A DNA stretch of 64,000 nt from JAHEZL01 sp964406465 (lineage in GTDB: Bacteria > Bacteroidota > Bacteroidia > Flavobacteriales_C > GCA-002722245): assembly GCA_964406465.1 (NCBI GenBank), contig CAYORT010000002.1:124001-188000 (forward strand), read 5' to 3'. Position 1 is the stretch's first letter; every line of letters starts with the position of its first letter. Shown piece after piece: positions 1 through 8,385 of this stretch. The position numbers and the translations under genes are program-made. The notes under the pieces were generated by a model. That model was not told the origin of the DNA and made no database searches. It worked only from the letters and a program-made list of their open reading frames with translations.

Positions 1-161
1 GCAGTAATATCATCACCTGTATTACCTTGAACGTTCCCTGGTACCAACCAAGCTGCATGGCAAGGCGTATTAGTGTAATCTTCAGAAACTAAAGTTGGAT
101 ACTGCGCCATTGCCATTGTTGACAAAGCAAGAGACGATACTAAAAGTAAATTTTTCTTCAT
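1..161 (-). CDS. Secreted protein, N-terminal fragment (cut by window edge)
   Basis: The minus strand opens with ATG at 161 and reads without a stop to the window edge, giving about 53 residues. The start MKKNLLLVSSLALSTMAMAQ is a clear Sec signal peptide with cleavage probably after AMA or AMAQ. The mature part begins YPTLVSEDYTNTPCHAAW. The rest of the gene lies outside the window, so no function can be given. A large exported protein is plausible given the secreted proteins that follow, but that is inference. Confidence 0.75.
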   Translation of the reverse strand, partial: MKKNLLLVSSLALSTMAMAQYPTLVSEDYTNTPCHAAWLVPGNVQGNTGDDIT

Positions 162-364
162 TGTTATTAAATTATAGTTATTAAAAAAATTGTTTCGTGA
201 GGTAAATTAAAGGATAATCTTTCGAATGGACAAAAAAAATTTTAAACAAGACTTCAAACAATACTAGAACACTGCATTCATTGTAATAGATATTGTTTTT
301 GCAAATTATGCAACAACGCTTTTCAGTTTATTGATATTCAATAATCAGATTCTATTCTTTGATT

Positions 365-372
365 TAATTTTG
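365..372 (+). promoter_or_regulatory. Candidate -7 promoter element for the gene at 405
   Basis: TAATTTTG fits the Bacteroidota -7 consensus TAnnTTTG and lies 32 nt before the ATG at 405. I see no good TTTG at the expected -33 distance, so this is a weak call. Confidence 0.35.
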
Positions 373-404
373 CAGCACTAAATAACTAACTAATTTTTAT
401 CACA

Positions 405-1181
405 ATGAAAAAATTCAAAACAATCTGCTTTGGTATTTTATTTACATCACTATCAATGCAGGCACAAAACAATTGGAGCAATTCTTCAATAAGCACTACC
501 ACAAATGGAAATGTAGGAATTGGAACCGTAAATCCGAATTTAAGCTTGGAAATCTGGGATAATAATGCTCAATTATTACTACAAAGCACCGGTAAAACAG
601 TAGGTAATTACATCCAATACCTACCAAGCATTAATTTAAAAACAAATACTAAAACATACTTTTTAGGTACCGAATATATTGGTATGTCTGATGAGATTTT
701 CAGAATTCGAGATCTATCTAATCCAAACAGTAGTGGAATATCTTTAACAAATGGAAAAGTATATATTGGTGTCAATAATGGCACAATTCTGCCTGCAATA
801 CCAATGGAGGTGGGACTTGGCAAAACCTGGGCAACTTCCCTAGCAATTGGAGGTAAATTTGCCGCCGATTCAAAATTATCCGTAACAGGCAAAGCTACAT
901 TTGAAGAAATCGAAGTAAAACCTTACAGCACCTGGCCAGACTATGTTTTTGCTAAAAACTATAATTTAACTCCTCTCGATTCGGTTGCAAACTTTATCGA
1001 ACAAAACTCACATCTTCCAAATGTACCTTCTGCCAAACAAGTTGAAGAAGATGGAATAAATTTAGCTCAAATGGACGCGGTTTTACTTCAAAAAATTGAA
1101 GAATTAACGTTGTATAATATTCAATTATACAAGCAACTTGAGGCGATGAAAGCTGAAATTGCTTTACTAAAACAGAATTAA
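405..1181 (+). CDS. Secreted protein with tail-fibre / S74-like C-terminus
   Basis: 258 residues starting with a signal peptide (MKKFKTICFGILFTSLSMQAQ). The middle is beta-rich with repeated GNVGIG-like and GKVYIGV stretches, as in beta-helix or tail-fibre-like proteins. From residue 177 (WPDYVFAKNYNLTPL) to the end the protein matches a tail very common in Bacteroidota: a linker with HLPNVPSAKQVEEDGINL followed by a coiled coil (about 222-258) that probably trimerises. The tail resembles the intramolecular-chaperone end of S74 proteins, but I see no catalytic Ser/Lys pair, so self-cleavage is not claimed. It is exported and probably surface-exposed; its target is unknown. A hairpin terminator follows directly. 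Confidence 0.75.
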   Translation: MKKFKTICFGILFTSLSMQAQNNWSNSSISTTTNGNVGIGTVNPNLSLEIWDNNAQLLLQSTGKTVGNYIQYLPSINLKTNTKTYFLGTEYIGMSDEIFRIRDLSNPNSSGISLTNGKVYIGVNNGTILPAIPMEVGLGKTWATSLAIGGKFAADSKLSVTGKATFEEIEVKPYSTWPDYVFAKNYNLTPLDSVANFIEQNSHLPNVPSAKQVEEDGINLAQMDAVLLQKIEELTLYNIQLYKQLEAMKAEIALLKQN

Positions 1182-1214
1182 AAACTCTCCCTCTAATCTT
1201 TCCTAACTAAACGC

Positions 1215-1242
1215 CCTGCGGAAGTATTTCCGCAGGTTTTTT
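1215..1242 (+). terminator. Rho-independent terminator
   Basis: Nine-bp stem CCTGCGGAA / TTCCGCAGG with a 4-nt loop followed by six T residues. It closes the transcript of the gene ending at 1181. Confidence 0.85.
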
Positions 1243-1273
1243 CAAATTAATCTAACCAACTAAAAAATCTGTT

Positions 1274-3997
1274 ATGAATAAATTTCATTGGCTTACCGCT
1301 ATTCTATTAGTGATAGGCAAACTTGCGACAGCTCAGATGACCTCGGCTAGTGCAATTAAACACGCGAACTATTTAAACGATCCAAAACTATACACCTCTA
1401 AAATTGACACTAACAAAATCAAGTCTAAAATCTTAATTGACAGGAGTTTTTATAATTCCATTCTATTAAATGTGAATGGAACGAGTAAAGTAACTTCAAT
1501 AACTGGAGCAAATTGGTCGGATATATACGAAAGCCTTATAGAGTCAAACAGCGACACAACATTCTTTCTGTCTCCAAATAACCTAGAGGCTTTAGGAATT
1601 GAAATGAAGAAAAACTCCAATGTTTACCCGCTCACCTTACTAAACATTGATTTCAAAAGAGTAAAAGAAAGTGCAATTATAAATGGTGAATTCTCTGAAC
1701 AAATTGATTTTTTGAAAGACATAAAAGCCACTACAAATTCTTTTGAAACGATAAAAGCATTTGCTGGCACATCAATCTTCTCAAGCATTTTTGGCGATGA
1801 TGTATATTTTAGTTTGCCTAGTAAATTCATGTTCAACAACACAAAAGAAGTGTACAATAAAATAGAAATTGATTTCGGTAACGGATTAGGTTTTCAAACA
1901 GTGAACAATGACGACATCATTTTAGTTCATTATCCTAACAGTAATAATGAATTTATTGAGATCAAAATTAAAGCTACTGTAAGCATTGGAAATGCAAGTC
2001 CTAAAACTCTATATACGCATTTCACATTATTTAGAAAAAGTTCATCAACAATTAAAATGCCTACTTCTAATAAACCTAAAATCGTTGGAGACTATAACAT
2101 TTTCGAGTATTACCCAAAAAACAGTAACGACTACAGAATAGAATACAATTATCTACTAAACGCAAGCAATAAAAGTGGAAAACTAAGACGACCATTTATA
2201 GTTTGTGACGGATTTGATTATGGCGACAGAAGAAATTACTTTGAAAAAATAACAACCTTCAATGAGAAATACGATGCGCCTGAAGACAACAACACATATG
2301 GCCTATATGAAGTTCTTAATGGAACACCAACTCTTTGGAGCAAAGGAGAAAAACACCCTAATTTTATTGATTCACTTTTAAAATATGGCTACGATTTAAT
2401 TTTCGTGAATTTCAAAGAGGGAACAGGCGATATCTTTAAAAATGCAGCATCTTTTAGAGGGTTCATGAACACTGTAATTAACAAAGAACTGAGAGACAGT
2501 CTTACGGAGGAAAGTGTAGTAGTTGGACCTAGTATGGGAGGCATAATTACTCGAATGGCATTAACGCAGATGGAAAAAGCAGGGGAAGAACATTTTGTTA
2601 AAATTTGGATCTCCTTTGATTCACCTCAAAAAGGCGCTAATATCCCAATTGCACTTCAACACAATATAGTATTTGGCACCAGCTTCTTTTACATAGGAGA
2701 TATTTTTACTGCTAAGAAAAAAGCATTAGATTCTAAAGCCAGTATGCAATTGCTTAAACACCATTATTCTATGAGTGATGGAGTAAGTCATCCTACAAAA
2801 GATTACATCCAAATGTTTAATTACTTGGACACTTTAGGTTATCCAAAATTATCTAAGAATTATGGAATTACGAATGGTGGAAGAACTATACTTTACACCG
2901 ACGCCGGTATTCAAATCACACAATTTAGTTTAAACAAGAAAAACACACTTCTATTTGGCTGGAGTCAACACAACTCGCCAGGCACCTTTCAATTAGCACA
3001 TAACGACAGACAACTAGGAAGTCCACAAATTGTGAAAAGCGAATCTCAATTACCGTTAGACAACGCTCCCGGCGGATGGCACGACGGAGTAAACAGCTTG
3101 AATTTTAGTCCGAAAAACAATGAAATAAAGAATTTAAATAAAGAGTCTGTTAATAATAAATGGGCTTGTTTTATTCCAACAAGCTCAGCAATGGGCTGCG
3201 ACGTTAATGGAAACACCATATACAGCACATGGGAAAACTTCACTACCTGCAATGATAACACCTCTGGCAAAATGAAAACCCCGTTTGATGAAATTCACGG
3301 TATGGAAACCAATGAAGAACACACCAAAATAAGTGCTCAAACAAGTGAATACGTTATTGATGAATTTCAGGAATACATGACCTCCACTGTTCGACCAATA
3401 GTTAGAGTCGGAAAACCAATCAATCAAACAATAAAAGGTAAGGTAGCTTATTTAGTTATAGACACGATTCAATTTGGCAATACAGGAAACGGAAACACTT
3501 ATACTTTAACAAAGACAGCAGACATTAACATTCGTGCCGGCAAATCAATTCGATTCCACCAAGGGTTTAAAGCTGTTGCAGGTTCAAAAATGAGCGCGAA
3601 AATTGTAGCAATAAGCGCAACGCCATACTCAAGCACTGCTGGAAGCTATAAATCAGCCTATGTTGAGAATGCAAACTCATTCGACCCATCACCTTATTTA
3701 GGCAAAGTTTACGATTATTCTGAAAATGAAATCACACCATTGGTTATTAAAGATGACATAACATTGAACGTTTTCCCAAATCCAACCGAAAGAATTGTAA
3801 ACATTGCGGTTGATGGTTTAAATGGAAATCAATCTACTCTAGAGATATATGATGCTCTAGGCAATACTGTGTTTTCACAAAGTATCTCAAACAATGGAAC
3901 TTACCAATTAGACAGTTCATTTCTTCAAAGTGGAGTTTACTTTATAAAAGTAAAAAGCAATAATTCAGAAGCATACCAAAGATTAGTAAAACTTTAA
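1274..3997 (+). CDS. T9SS-exported lipase-like alpha/beta hydrolase
   Basis: 907 residues with a signal peptide (cleavage near residue 21). The central region (about 290-500) has an alpha/beta-hydrolase look: a strand RRPFIVCDGFDYGD, then VVVGPSMGGIITRMAL. This is a GxSxG nucleophile elbow with Ser420, followed by WISFDSPQKGANIP as in lipases. The N-terminal ~270 residues match no family I recognise. About residues 765-795 (IRAGKSIRFHQGFKAVAGS) look like the 3-coathanger-stack repeat often found before T9SS tails. The last ~80 residues (LNVFPNPTERIVNIAV to YQRLVKL) are a type A T9SS sorting domain, so the protein is secreted or surface-anchored. The substrate (lipid, ester or polysaccharide ester) cannot be told. 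It is flanked by terminators and so is a single-gene unit. Confidence 0.75.
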   Translation: MNKFHWLTAILLVIGKLATAQMTSASAIKHANYLNDPKLYTSKIDTNKIKSKILIDRSFYNSILLNVNGTSKVTSITGANWSDIYESLIESNSDTTFFLSPNNLEALGIEMKKNSNVYPLTLLNIDFKRVKESAIINGEFSEQIDFLKDIKATTNSFETIKAFAGTSIFSSIFGDDVYFSLPSKFMFNNTKEVYNKIEIDFGNGLGFQTVNNDDIILVHYPNSNNEFIEIKIKATVSIGNASPKTLYTHFTLFRKSSSTIKMPTSNKPKIVGDYNIFEYYPKNSNDYRIEYNYLLNASNKSGKLRRPFIVCDGFDYGDRRNYFEKITTFNEKYDAPEDNNTYGLYEVLNGTPTLWSKGEKHPNFIDSLLKYGYDLIFVNFKEGTGDIFKNAASFRGFMNTVINKELRDSLTEESVVVGPSMGGIITRMALTQMEKAGEEHFVKIWISFDSPQKGANIPIALQHNIVFGTSFFYIGDIFTAKKKALDSKASMQLLKHHYSMSDGVSHPTKDYIQMFNYLDTLGYPKLSKNYGITNGGRTILYTDAGIQITQFSLNKKNTLLFGWSQHNSPGTFQLAHNDRQLGSPQIVKSESQLPLDNAPGGWHDGVNSLNFSPKNNEIKNLNKESVNNKWACFIPTSSAMGCDVNGNTIYSTWENFTTCNDNTSGKMKTPFDEIHGMETNEEHTKISAQTSEYVIDEFQEYMTSTVRPIVRVGKPINQTIKGKVAYLVIDTIQFGNTGNGNTYTLTKTADINIRAGKSIRFHQGFKAVAGSKMSAKIVAISATPYSSTAGSYKSAYVENANSFDPSPYLGKVYDYSENEITPLVIKDDITLNVFPNPTERIVNIAVDGLNGNQSTLEIYDALGNTVFSQSISNNGTYQLDSSFLQSGVYFIKVKSNNSEAYQRLVKL

Positions 3998-4000
3998 AAC

Positions 4001-4037
4001 ATGGGTCCGAAGAGATGATCTCAACGGACCCATTTTA
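4001..4037 (+). terminator. Rho-independent terminator
   Basis: Perfect 9-bp stem ATGGGTCCG / CGGACCCAT with an inner GAGA/TCTC hairpin, followed by TTTTATT. It ends the T9SS hydrolase transcript. Confidence 0.8.
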
Positions 4038-4049
4038 TTCTAAATAATC

Positions 4050-5345
4050 ATGAAAAACATTAATAAAATAGCAAAAGCGATAAGCTTATATCTTTTCATT
4101 GTAATCTTCTTTAACAATTGCTCAACTAGCATTCTAGTGCAAAAAAGACAGTATAGAAATGGATATAATATTAGTATTTCAAAAAATAAAAAGGAAGAAA
4201 ACAAATCGGCTGAGCAAAAAACAATAAAAAACACAAGCTATGAAAGTAAAACGCAAGGGCAATCTAAAGATATTTTATGTTTAATAGAGATAAACAAACA
4301 AAACGAAGCATGTTTTGAAAACACTGAAACTTCAAAACAACCAAACAATACAGAGACAGTAAAACAAAGTATCAAAAATGAAAGCCCCAAAAAAAGCTTT
4401 ACCAAAACTGTCAATTTACCAACTGCTTTTAAAAAGAAACAACTAGAAAACAAAGAAAACAATGCCAATGACTTCATCTTTTTTGCATCAATCATTTCTG
4501 TAGCTGGAGCCTTTGCTTTTCTTAAGAGCAAAAAATCGAAACAAATTTCTGCTTGGGCAAATACCAACAAAACCAAAGCGAGAATATTGCTGATATTCGC
4601 TCAAATTGCCTCAGCCTCACAGGCTATCTATATAGGTAATCTGCTAAGAGAAGAAGAAATCATACTATCAAAAAACACTGTATGGATTGCACTTTCAGGA
4701 TCAATTCTTGCCTGTTTATTGTACCCTTTTAAAAACACAAAATTAAAACTCTTCAACAGAAATTATTTCACCAAGAAAGCTATTGAATTGGTGGTGATTA
4801 TTGGAACGTTCTTTAGCATTTTGGCCATTGGCAATCAAAACGAAATTTCGTTAGCGAGCAAAACCGAAATACAAAACACTAGTTCTCAGCAGGTGCAAAA
4901 CGAGCGAAAAACCAAGGCACAAGAACTTCATTCTACTAAAGCAGATAACGGTTCTAAAATTGCGTTATTAGCCTTAGCCACGATCATAAGTTTGGGTCTG
5001 TTATTACTAATTGCCGTATTGTCCTGTGATCTCGCGTGCACAGGTGCCGTTGGAACCTTCATATTACTTGTTGGCACAACTTTTTCAGCTATTCTATTGG
5101 GCTATATATTTTTATCAAAAAGAATTCTTTTCAAAAAAAATAGTACGCAGAGTTCTGATAAAAAAACTTCAAGAATACTTATCCCTATTGCACTAGGCTT
5201 AAGTGTAGCATTTGTCTTACTGCTATTATTAACACCTCCTTCATGGCCAACTCTTGGTGCTTTAGCTTTCTTGGCTCAAAAGTACTGGATCATTGCTACC
5301 ATCTATAGTATTCTTGCTACAATTGGAGCGATACTTTACAAATAA
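4050..5345 (+). CDS. Lipoprotein-like protein with several membrane segments
   Basis: 431 residues. The N-terminus has a hydrophobic stretch ending in Cys24 (IVIFFNNC-STS), which resembles a lipobox. It is followed by QKRQYRNGYNIS, a motif seen after the lipid cysteine in many Bacteroidota hypothetical proteins. Residues 40-140 are a charged, low-complexity Lys/Asn/Glu-rich linker. From about residue 142 on there are roughly eight hydrophobic segments separated by short charged loops (for example around 172-190, 245-262, 300-350, 372-430), so the C-terminal half is a membrane domain. Lipobox plus polytopic membrane domain is an odd combination. I do not recognise a catalytic motif and give no function. 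A strong bidirectional terminator follows. Confidence 0.65.
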   Translation: MKNINKIAKAISLYLFIVIFFNNCSTSILVQKRQYRNGYNISISKNKKEENKSAEQKTIKNTSYESKTQGQSKDILCLIEINKQNEACFENTETSKQPNNTETVKQSIKNESPKKSFTKTVNLPTAFKKKQLENKENNANDFIFFASIISVAGAFAFLKSKKSKQISAWANTNKTKARILLIFAQIASASQAIYIGNLLREEEIILSKNTVWIALSGSILACLLYPFKNTKLKLFNRNYFTKKAIELVVIIGTFFSILAIGNQNEISLASKTEIQNTSSQQVQNERKTKAQELHSTKADNGSKIALLALATIISLGLLLLIAVLSCDLACTGAVGTFILLVGTTFSAILLGYIFLSKRILFKKNSTQSSDKKTSRILIPIALGLSVAFVLLLLLTPPSWPTLGALAFLAQKYWIIATIYSILATIGAILYK

Positions 5346-5346
5346 C

Positions 5347-5384
5347 AAAAATCCCCGCTAGAATATCTAGCGGGGATTTTTTTA
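5347..5384. terminator. Bidirectional terminator between convergent genes
   Basis: Perfect 12-bp stem (5351-5362 with 5366-5377, loop ATA) flanked by AAAA on the left and TTTTTTT on the right. It can therefore end transcription from both the gene at 4050 (+) and the gene at 5382 (-). Confidence 0.9.
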
Positions 5385-6716
5385 TTTAGTTTCCGATTCC
5401 TTCTTCAGTTTCTCTTCTTCTTCTTTTAGTTTCTGCAACTCCTTCTCTTCAATTTCCTTTCTCTTCTTTTCTCTCTCAAGTCGTTTTTTCTCTTCCTCTT
5501 CTTGCAGTCGCTTCAATTTTAGTTCTTGCTCGGTTAAGCCTTCCTCTGCCTTTTTAATTTCTTCGGCAGCCTTTTGTTTTCTCTCCTCTTCTGCTTTTTT
5601 CCTAGCTTCTTCCTCTGCCTTTTTCAACTCTTCAAGCCTTTTAGCTTCAGCTTCGGCATCTGCTTTTGCTTTTGCTTCAGCCTCTTCCTTTGCTTTCTTC
5701 TCGGCCTCAAATTTGGCTTTCAGTTCTAGCTCTTCAGCGCGCTTTTGATCTCTAAATTTTTGAGCTTCAATTCTAACACGAATCTTCTCCTTTTCATCTT
5801 CTAGTTTTCTTTGATACTCTTCTTCTTCTTGCTTCGCCTTTAATTTAGATTCTTCCTTAAACTTCTCAACTTTTTCCTTTAATTCTTGTTCTTTCTTTTT
5901 GATTTCATCGAGCTTAGCCTGCTCCTCCGCACTTATTTTTTTATTTTCTATGAGTTCCTTCTCTTTAGCAATCTTTTTATTGATTTTCTCTAACTCCTTC
6001 TCTTGTCTTTTTCGAGCAGCTTCTTCCGATTCCTTTTTATTCTTATCTAAACTAGTTTTATTAAGATCATCTTGAATTTTACTTTTTTGCTCATCATATT
6101 CTTTTAATTTGTCCATGCGCTCCTTTGCCTTTTTCTCGGCTTCACTCATTTGATTTTCCAATCTTTCTTTTTCGCGCTTAAACTTATCTTTATCATTTTC
6201 TATTTGCTTATCCTGACTCTCTAATCTTTTCTTGTACTTATCTTCAATAGCTTTGATTTTAGCCTTTTCTCTTTCTTGTTTAGCTACCAATTTCAGCTGT
6301 CTCTCTTTTTCAGCGATCAATGCTTTTTCTTTTTGAATTGCAGCTTCTCTTTCTGCTTTTTCCTTTGCCTCCTTTTTCTTTTCCTCTTCTTTTATTCTAG
6401 CTAATTCGGCTTTTAAGTCGGCAGCTTTCTTTTCTTCTTCCTTGGCTTTGGCCTCTTCTGCAACTCTTGCTTGTTCTTCCAATTGCGCTTTCTTAACAGC
6501 TTCGGCTTTCTTTTGAGCCTTCAACTGCAAAGCATACTCTTTCTTCTTTTGTTTAGCTGCCTCTTTTTTAATTTTTTCTTGTGCCTTAAGCTGCGCTTTT
6601 TTCTCTTTGGCTTGTTGTTTTAAGTCAACTTGAGCGTAAATATTGGCAGAAAAAGCAAAGACTCCCAACATCAACATCAATGCTATTTTCAACTGATAAT
6701 TCATTAAAGTTTTCAT
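5382..6716 (-). CDS. Secreted Lys/Glu-rich helical (coiled-coil) protein
   Basis: 444 residues from the ATG at 6716. The frame stays open to a GTG at 6725, but that lies almost on the predicted transcription start. The N-terminus (MKTLMNYQLKIALMLMLGVFAFSANIYAQ) is a signal peptide. Nearly all the rest (about 35-444) is charged Lys/Glu/Ala sequence without Gly or Pro, for example KAEREAAIQKEKALIAEKER, so it should be one long coiled coil or single alpha-helix. There is no enzymatic motif. An extracytoplasmic structural or spacer role is likely but not shown. Composition resembles the larger helical protein at 59906-62152, though low complexity alone does not prove homology. The gene has its own promoter (6734-6764) and a shared terminator. 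Confidence 0.7.
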   Translation of the reverse strand: MKTLMNYQLKIALMLMLGVFAFSANIYAQVDLKQQAKEKKAQLKAQEKIKKEAAKQKKKEYALQLKAQKKAEAVKKAQLEEQARVAEEAKAKEEEKKAADLKAELARIKEEEKKKEAKEKAEREAAIQKEKALIAEKERQLKLVAKQEREKAKIKAIEDKYKKRLESQDKQIENDKDKFKREKERLENQMSEAEKKAKERMDKLKEYDEQKSKIQDDLNKTSLDKNKKESEEAARKRQEKELEKINKKIAKEKELIENKKISAEEQAKLDEIKKKEQELKEKVEKFKEESKLKAKQEEEEYQRKLEDEKEKIRVRIEAQKFRDQKRAEELELKAKFEAEKKAKEEAEAKAKADAEAEAKRLEELKKAEEEARKKAEEERKQKAAEEIKKAEEGLTEQELKLKRLQEEEEKKRLEREKKRKEIEEKELQKLKEEEEKLKKESETK

Positions 6717-6733
6717 ATAAAACACAATTTAAG

Positions 6734-6764
6734 CAAATGTAAGTTTTGGTATCCCCGAAGCAAA
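6734..6764 (-). promoter_or_regulatory. Bacteroidota-type promoter (-33 TTTG, -7 TACATTTG)
   Basis: Read on the minus strand: TTTG (6764-6761), a 19-nt spacer, then TACATTTG (6741-6734). This matches the known Bacteroidota consensus TTTG-N19-21-TAnnTTTG. It lies 18 nt before the ATG at 6716 and helps choose that start over the upstream GTG. Confidence 0.7.
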
Positions 6765-6850
6765 TACCATGCTTTGATAGTTATTAACACATCAAAACCG
6801 AAAAGTAACGCAAGAAAAAACGTAGAGTTACTTTTAAGCATAATTAATTT

Positions 6851-6858
6851 TACATTTG
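6851..6858 (+). promoter_or_regulatory. Candidate -7 promoter element for the MFS gene
   Basis: TACATTTG matches TAnnTTTG and lies 19 nt before the ATG at 6878. The -33 region is only T-rich, without a clean TTTG. Confidence 0.45.
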
Positions 6859-6877
6859 AACCATAAGCTAAACAGCC

Positions 6878-8107
6878 ATGACATTAGATAAAAAAGAACT
6901 TTCAAGCAGTTTTAACTTACTGGTATTTGTTGCAGCACTAGGTTATTTTGTTGACGTATACGACATTGTGCTTTTCATGATGGTGAAGAAGCAAAGCCTT
7001 ATCGACATAGGCATTACTTCTAAAGACGACATCTTCAATACGGGTATCTTTCTGCACAATTGGCAAATGATTGGGATGTTGGTTGGTGGAATTTTTTGGG
7101 GAGTTTTAGGGGATAAAAAGGGTCGACTCAAAGTGCTCTTCGGTTCAATTATTATGTACTCTTTGGCCAATGTTTTGAACGGATTGGTGCAAGATGTAAA
7201 CACCTATGCAGTGTTAAGATTTTTTGCGGGTGTGGGCCTTGCTGGAGAGCTGGGGGCTGGCATTACCTTGGTTGCAGAAACCATGACCAAAGAATCTCGT
7301 GGTAAAGGAACCGCTATGGTTGCAGCGATTGGGGTATCGGGTGCCGTTGTTGCATTTTTAGTAGTGAAGCTTTTTGATTGGAGGACATCTTACTATGTGG
7401 GCGGTGGAATGGGCTTTATCTTGCTGGCACTTCGTTTTGGCGTTTATGAATCGGCAATGTACGAAAGCACTACTCATCAAGAGATTAAAAAAGGAAATTT
7501 CCTTAAACTCTTCTCAAGCTTCTTTGAAGCAAAAAAATACTTAAGCTTAATCTTGGTAGCGGTTCCGGTATGGTATATCGTTGGCGTAATCATGAATCAA
7601 TCATCACAAATTTATGAGGAATTAAATGCCAGCTTTGTGCCTGAAGATGGCAAAGCGGTGATGTATTGCTATATAGGTTTGGCTTTAGGTGATTTATGCA
7701 GCGGTGTATTGAGTCAGGTATTGAAAAGCAGAAAAAAAGCAATGCTCATCTTCATTATATTTTCTGTTCTTACGTGGATATCTTTTTTCACGGTAGCCGT
7801 TCAATCTGAAACACTCTTTTATATATGTGCGGTCGCTTCGGGATTTGCGGTTGGTTACTGGGCAATTTTCATTACTACATCTGCTGAAAGCTATGGCACA
7901 AATTTGCGTGCAACAGCAAGTACAACCGCTCCTAATTTTGTGAGAGGCGCCTTAACTCTGTTGCTTTTAGCTTTTCAAGGACTGAGCGGCTCGATGGGGA
8001 AACCGAGTGCCGCAATGGTTGTTGGGGTAGTGACTTACGTTTTAGCTTTCTTAGCACTATATAATTTGAAAGAAACTTTTGGGAAAGATTTGTCTTATCA
8101 CGAATAG
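6878..8107 (+). CDS. MFS transporter
   Basis: 409 residues with about 12 hydrophobic segments, the normal length for the major facilitator superfamily. The signature loop after TM2 is visible as GVLGDKKGRLKVL (D-x-x-G-R type), and TM4-5 carry AGVGLAGELGAGITLVAE and RGKGTAMVAAIGVSG, as in metabolite:H+ symporters of the sugar/organic-acid type. FITTSAESYGTNLRATAST in the second half is the matching loop seen in sialate/benzoate-type carriers. Inner-membrane secondary transport of a small organic solute is well supported; the substrate is not. Neighbours (a helical secreted protein and tRNA-Pro) give no hint. Transcription ends at the bidirectional terminator at 8131-8157. Confidence 0.85.
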   Translation: MTLDKKELSSSFNLLVFVAALGYFVDVYDIVLFMMVKKQSLIDIGITSKDDIFNTGIFLHNWQMIGMLVGGIFWGVLGDKKGRLKVLFGSIIMYSLANVLNGLVQDVNTYAVLRFFAGVGLAGELGAGITLVAETMTKESRGKGTAMVAAIGVSGAVVAFLVVKLFDWRTSYYVGGGMGFILLALRFGVYESAMYESTTHQEIKKGNFLKLFSSFFEAKKYLSLILVAVPVWYIVGVIMNQSSQIYEELNASFVPEDGKAVMYCYIGLALGDLCSGVLSQVLKSRKKAMLIFIIFSVLTWISFFTVAVQSETLFYICAVASGFAVGYWAIFITTSAESYGTNLRATASTTAPNFVRGALTLLLLAFQGLSGSMGKPSAAMVVGVVTYVLAFLALYNLKETFGKDLSYHE

Positions 8108-8124
8108 ATATAAAAAACAAACAA

Positions 8125-8163
8125 TAAAAAAGGCCTGTAAACAATGTTTACAGGCCTTTTTAG
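8125..8163. terminator. Bidirectional terminator (MFS gene / tRNA-Pro)
   Basis: Perfect 12-bp stem AGGCCTGTAAAC / GTTTACAGGCCT (8131-8142 with 8146-8157, loop AAT). It has A-rich sequence on the left and TTTTTAGTTTT on the right, so it serves the MFS gene on plus and tRNA-Pro on minus. Confidence 0.88.
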
Positions 8164-8173
8164 TTTTAAAGTG

Positions 8174-8248
8174 TCGGGGCGGCAGGATTCGAACCTGCGA
8201 CCTCATGGTCCCAAACCATGCGCGATAACCGGACTACGCTACGCCCCG
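8174..8248 (-). tRNA. tRNA-Pro (anticodon UGG)
   Basis: On the minus strand the 75-nt sequence folds as a cloverleaf. The acceptor is CGGGGCG/CGCCCCG with discriminator A, and the T arm is GCAGG-TTCGAAT-CCTGC. The anticodon stem CATGG/CCATG holds the loop TTTGGGA, so the anticodon is TGG. CCA is not encoded (CAC follows). Confidence 0.95.
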
Positions 8249-8385
8249 AGTTTAATTTTGAAGGATGAATTTTGAATTATGAATACAGTGCATTCAACAT
8301 TCACAGCTCAACATTCAACATTGTAAAAAGAACATTCCCAAACGGGAGGGCAAATTTATAATAAATTTTCTTTTCGCCAACTTTT

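Noticed and set aside
8259..8330. Repeated TTCAACATT words after tRNA-Pro, considered as a small repeat array
   Set aside because: Only loosely repeated over 70 nt with no regular spacing; not a CRISPR or tandem array.
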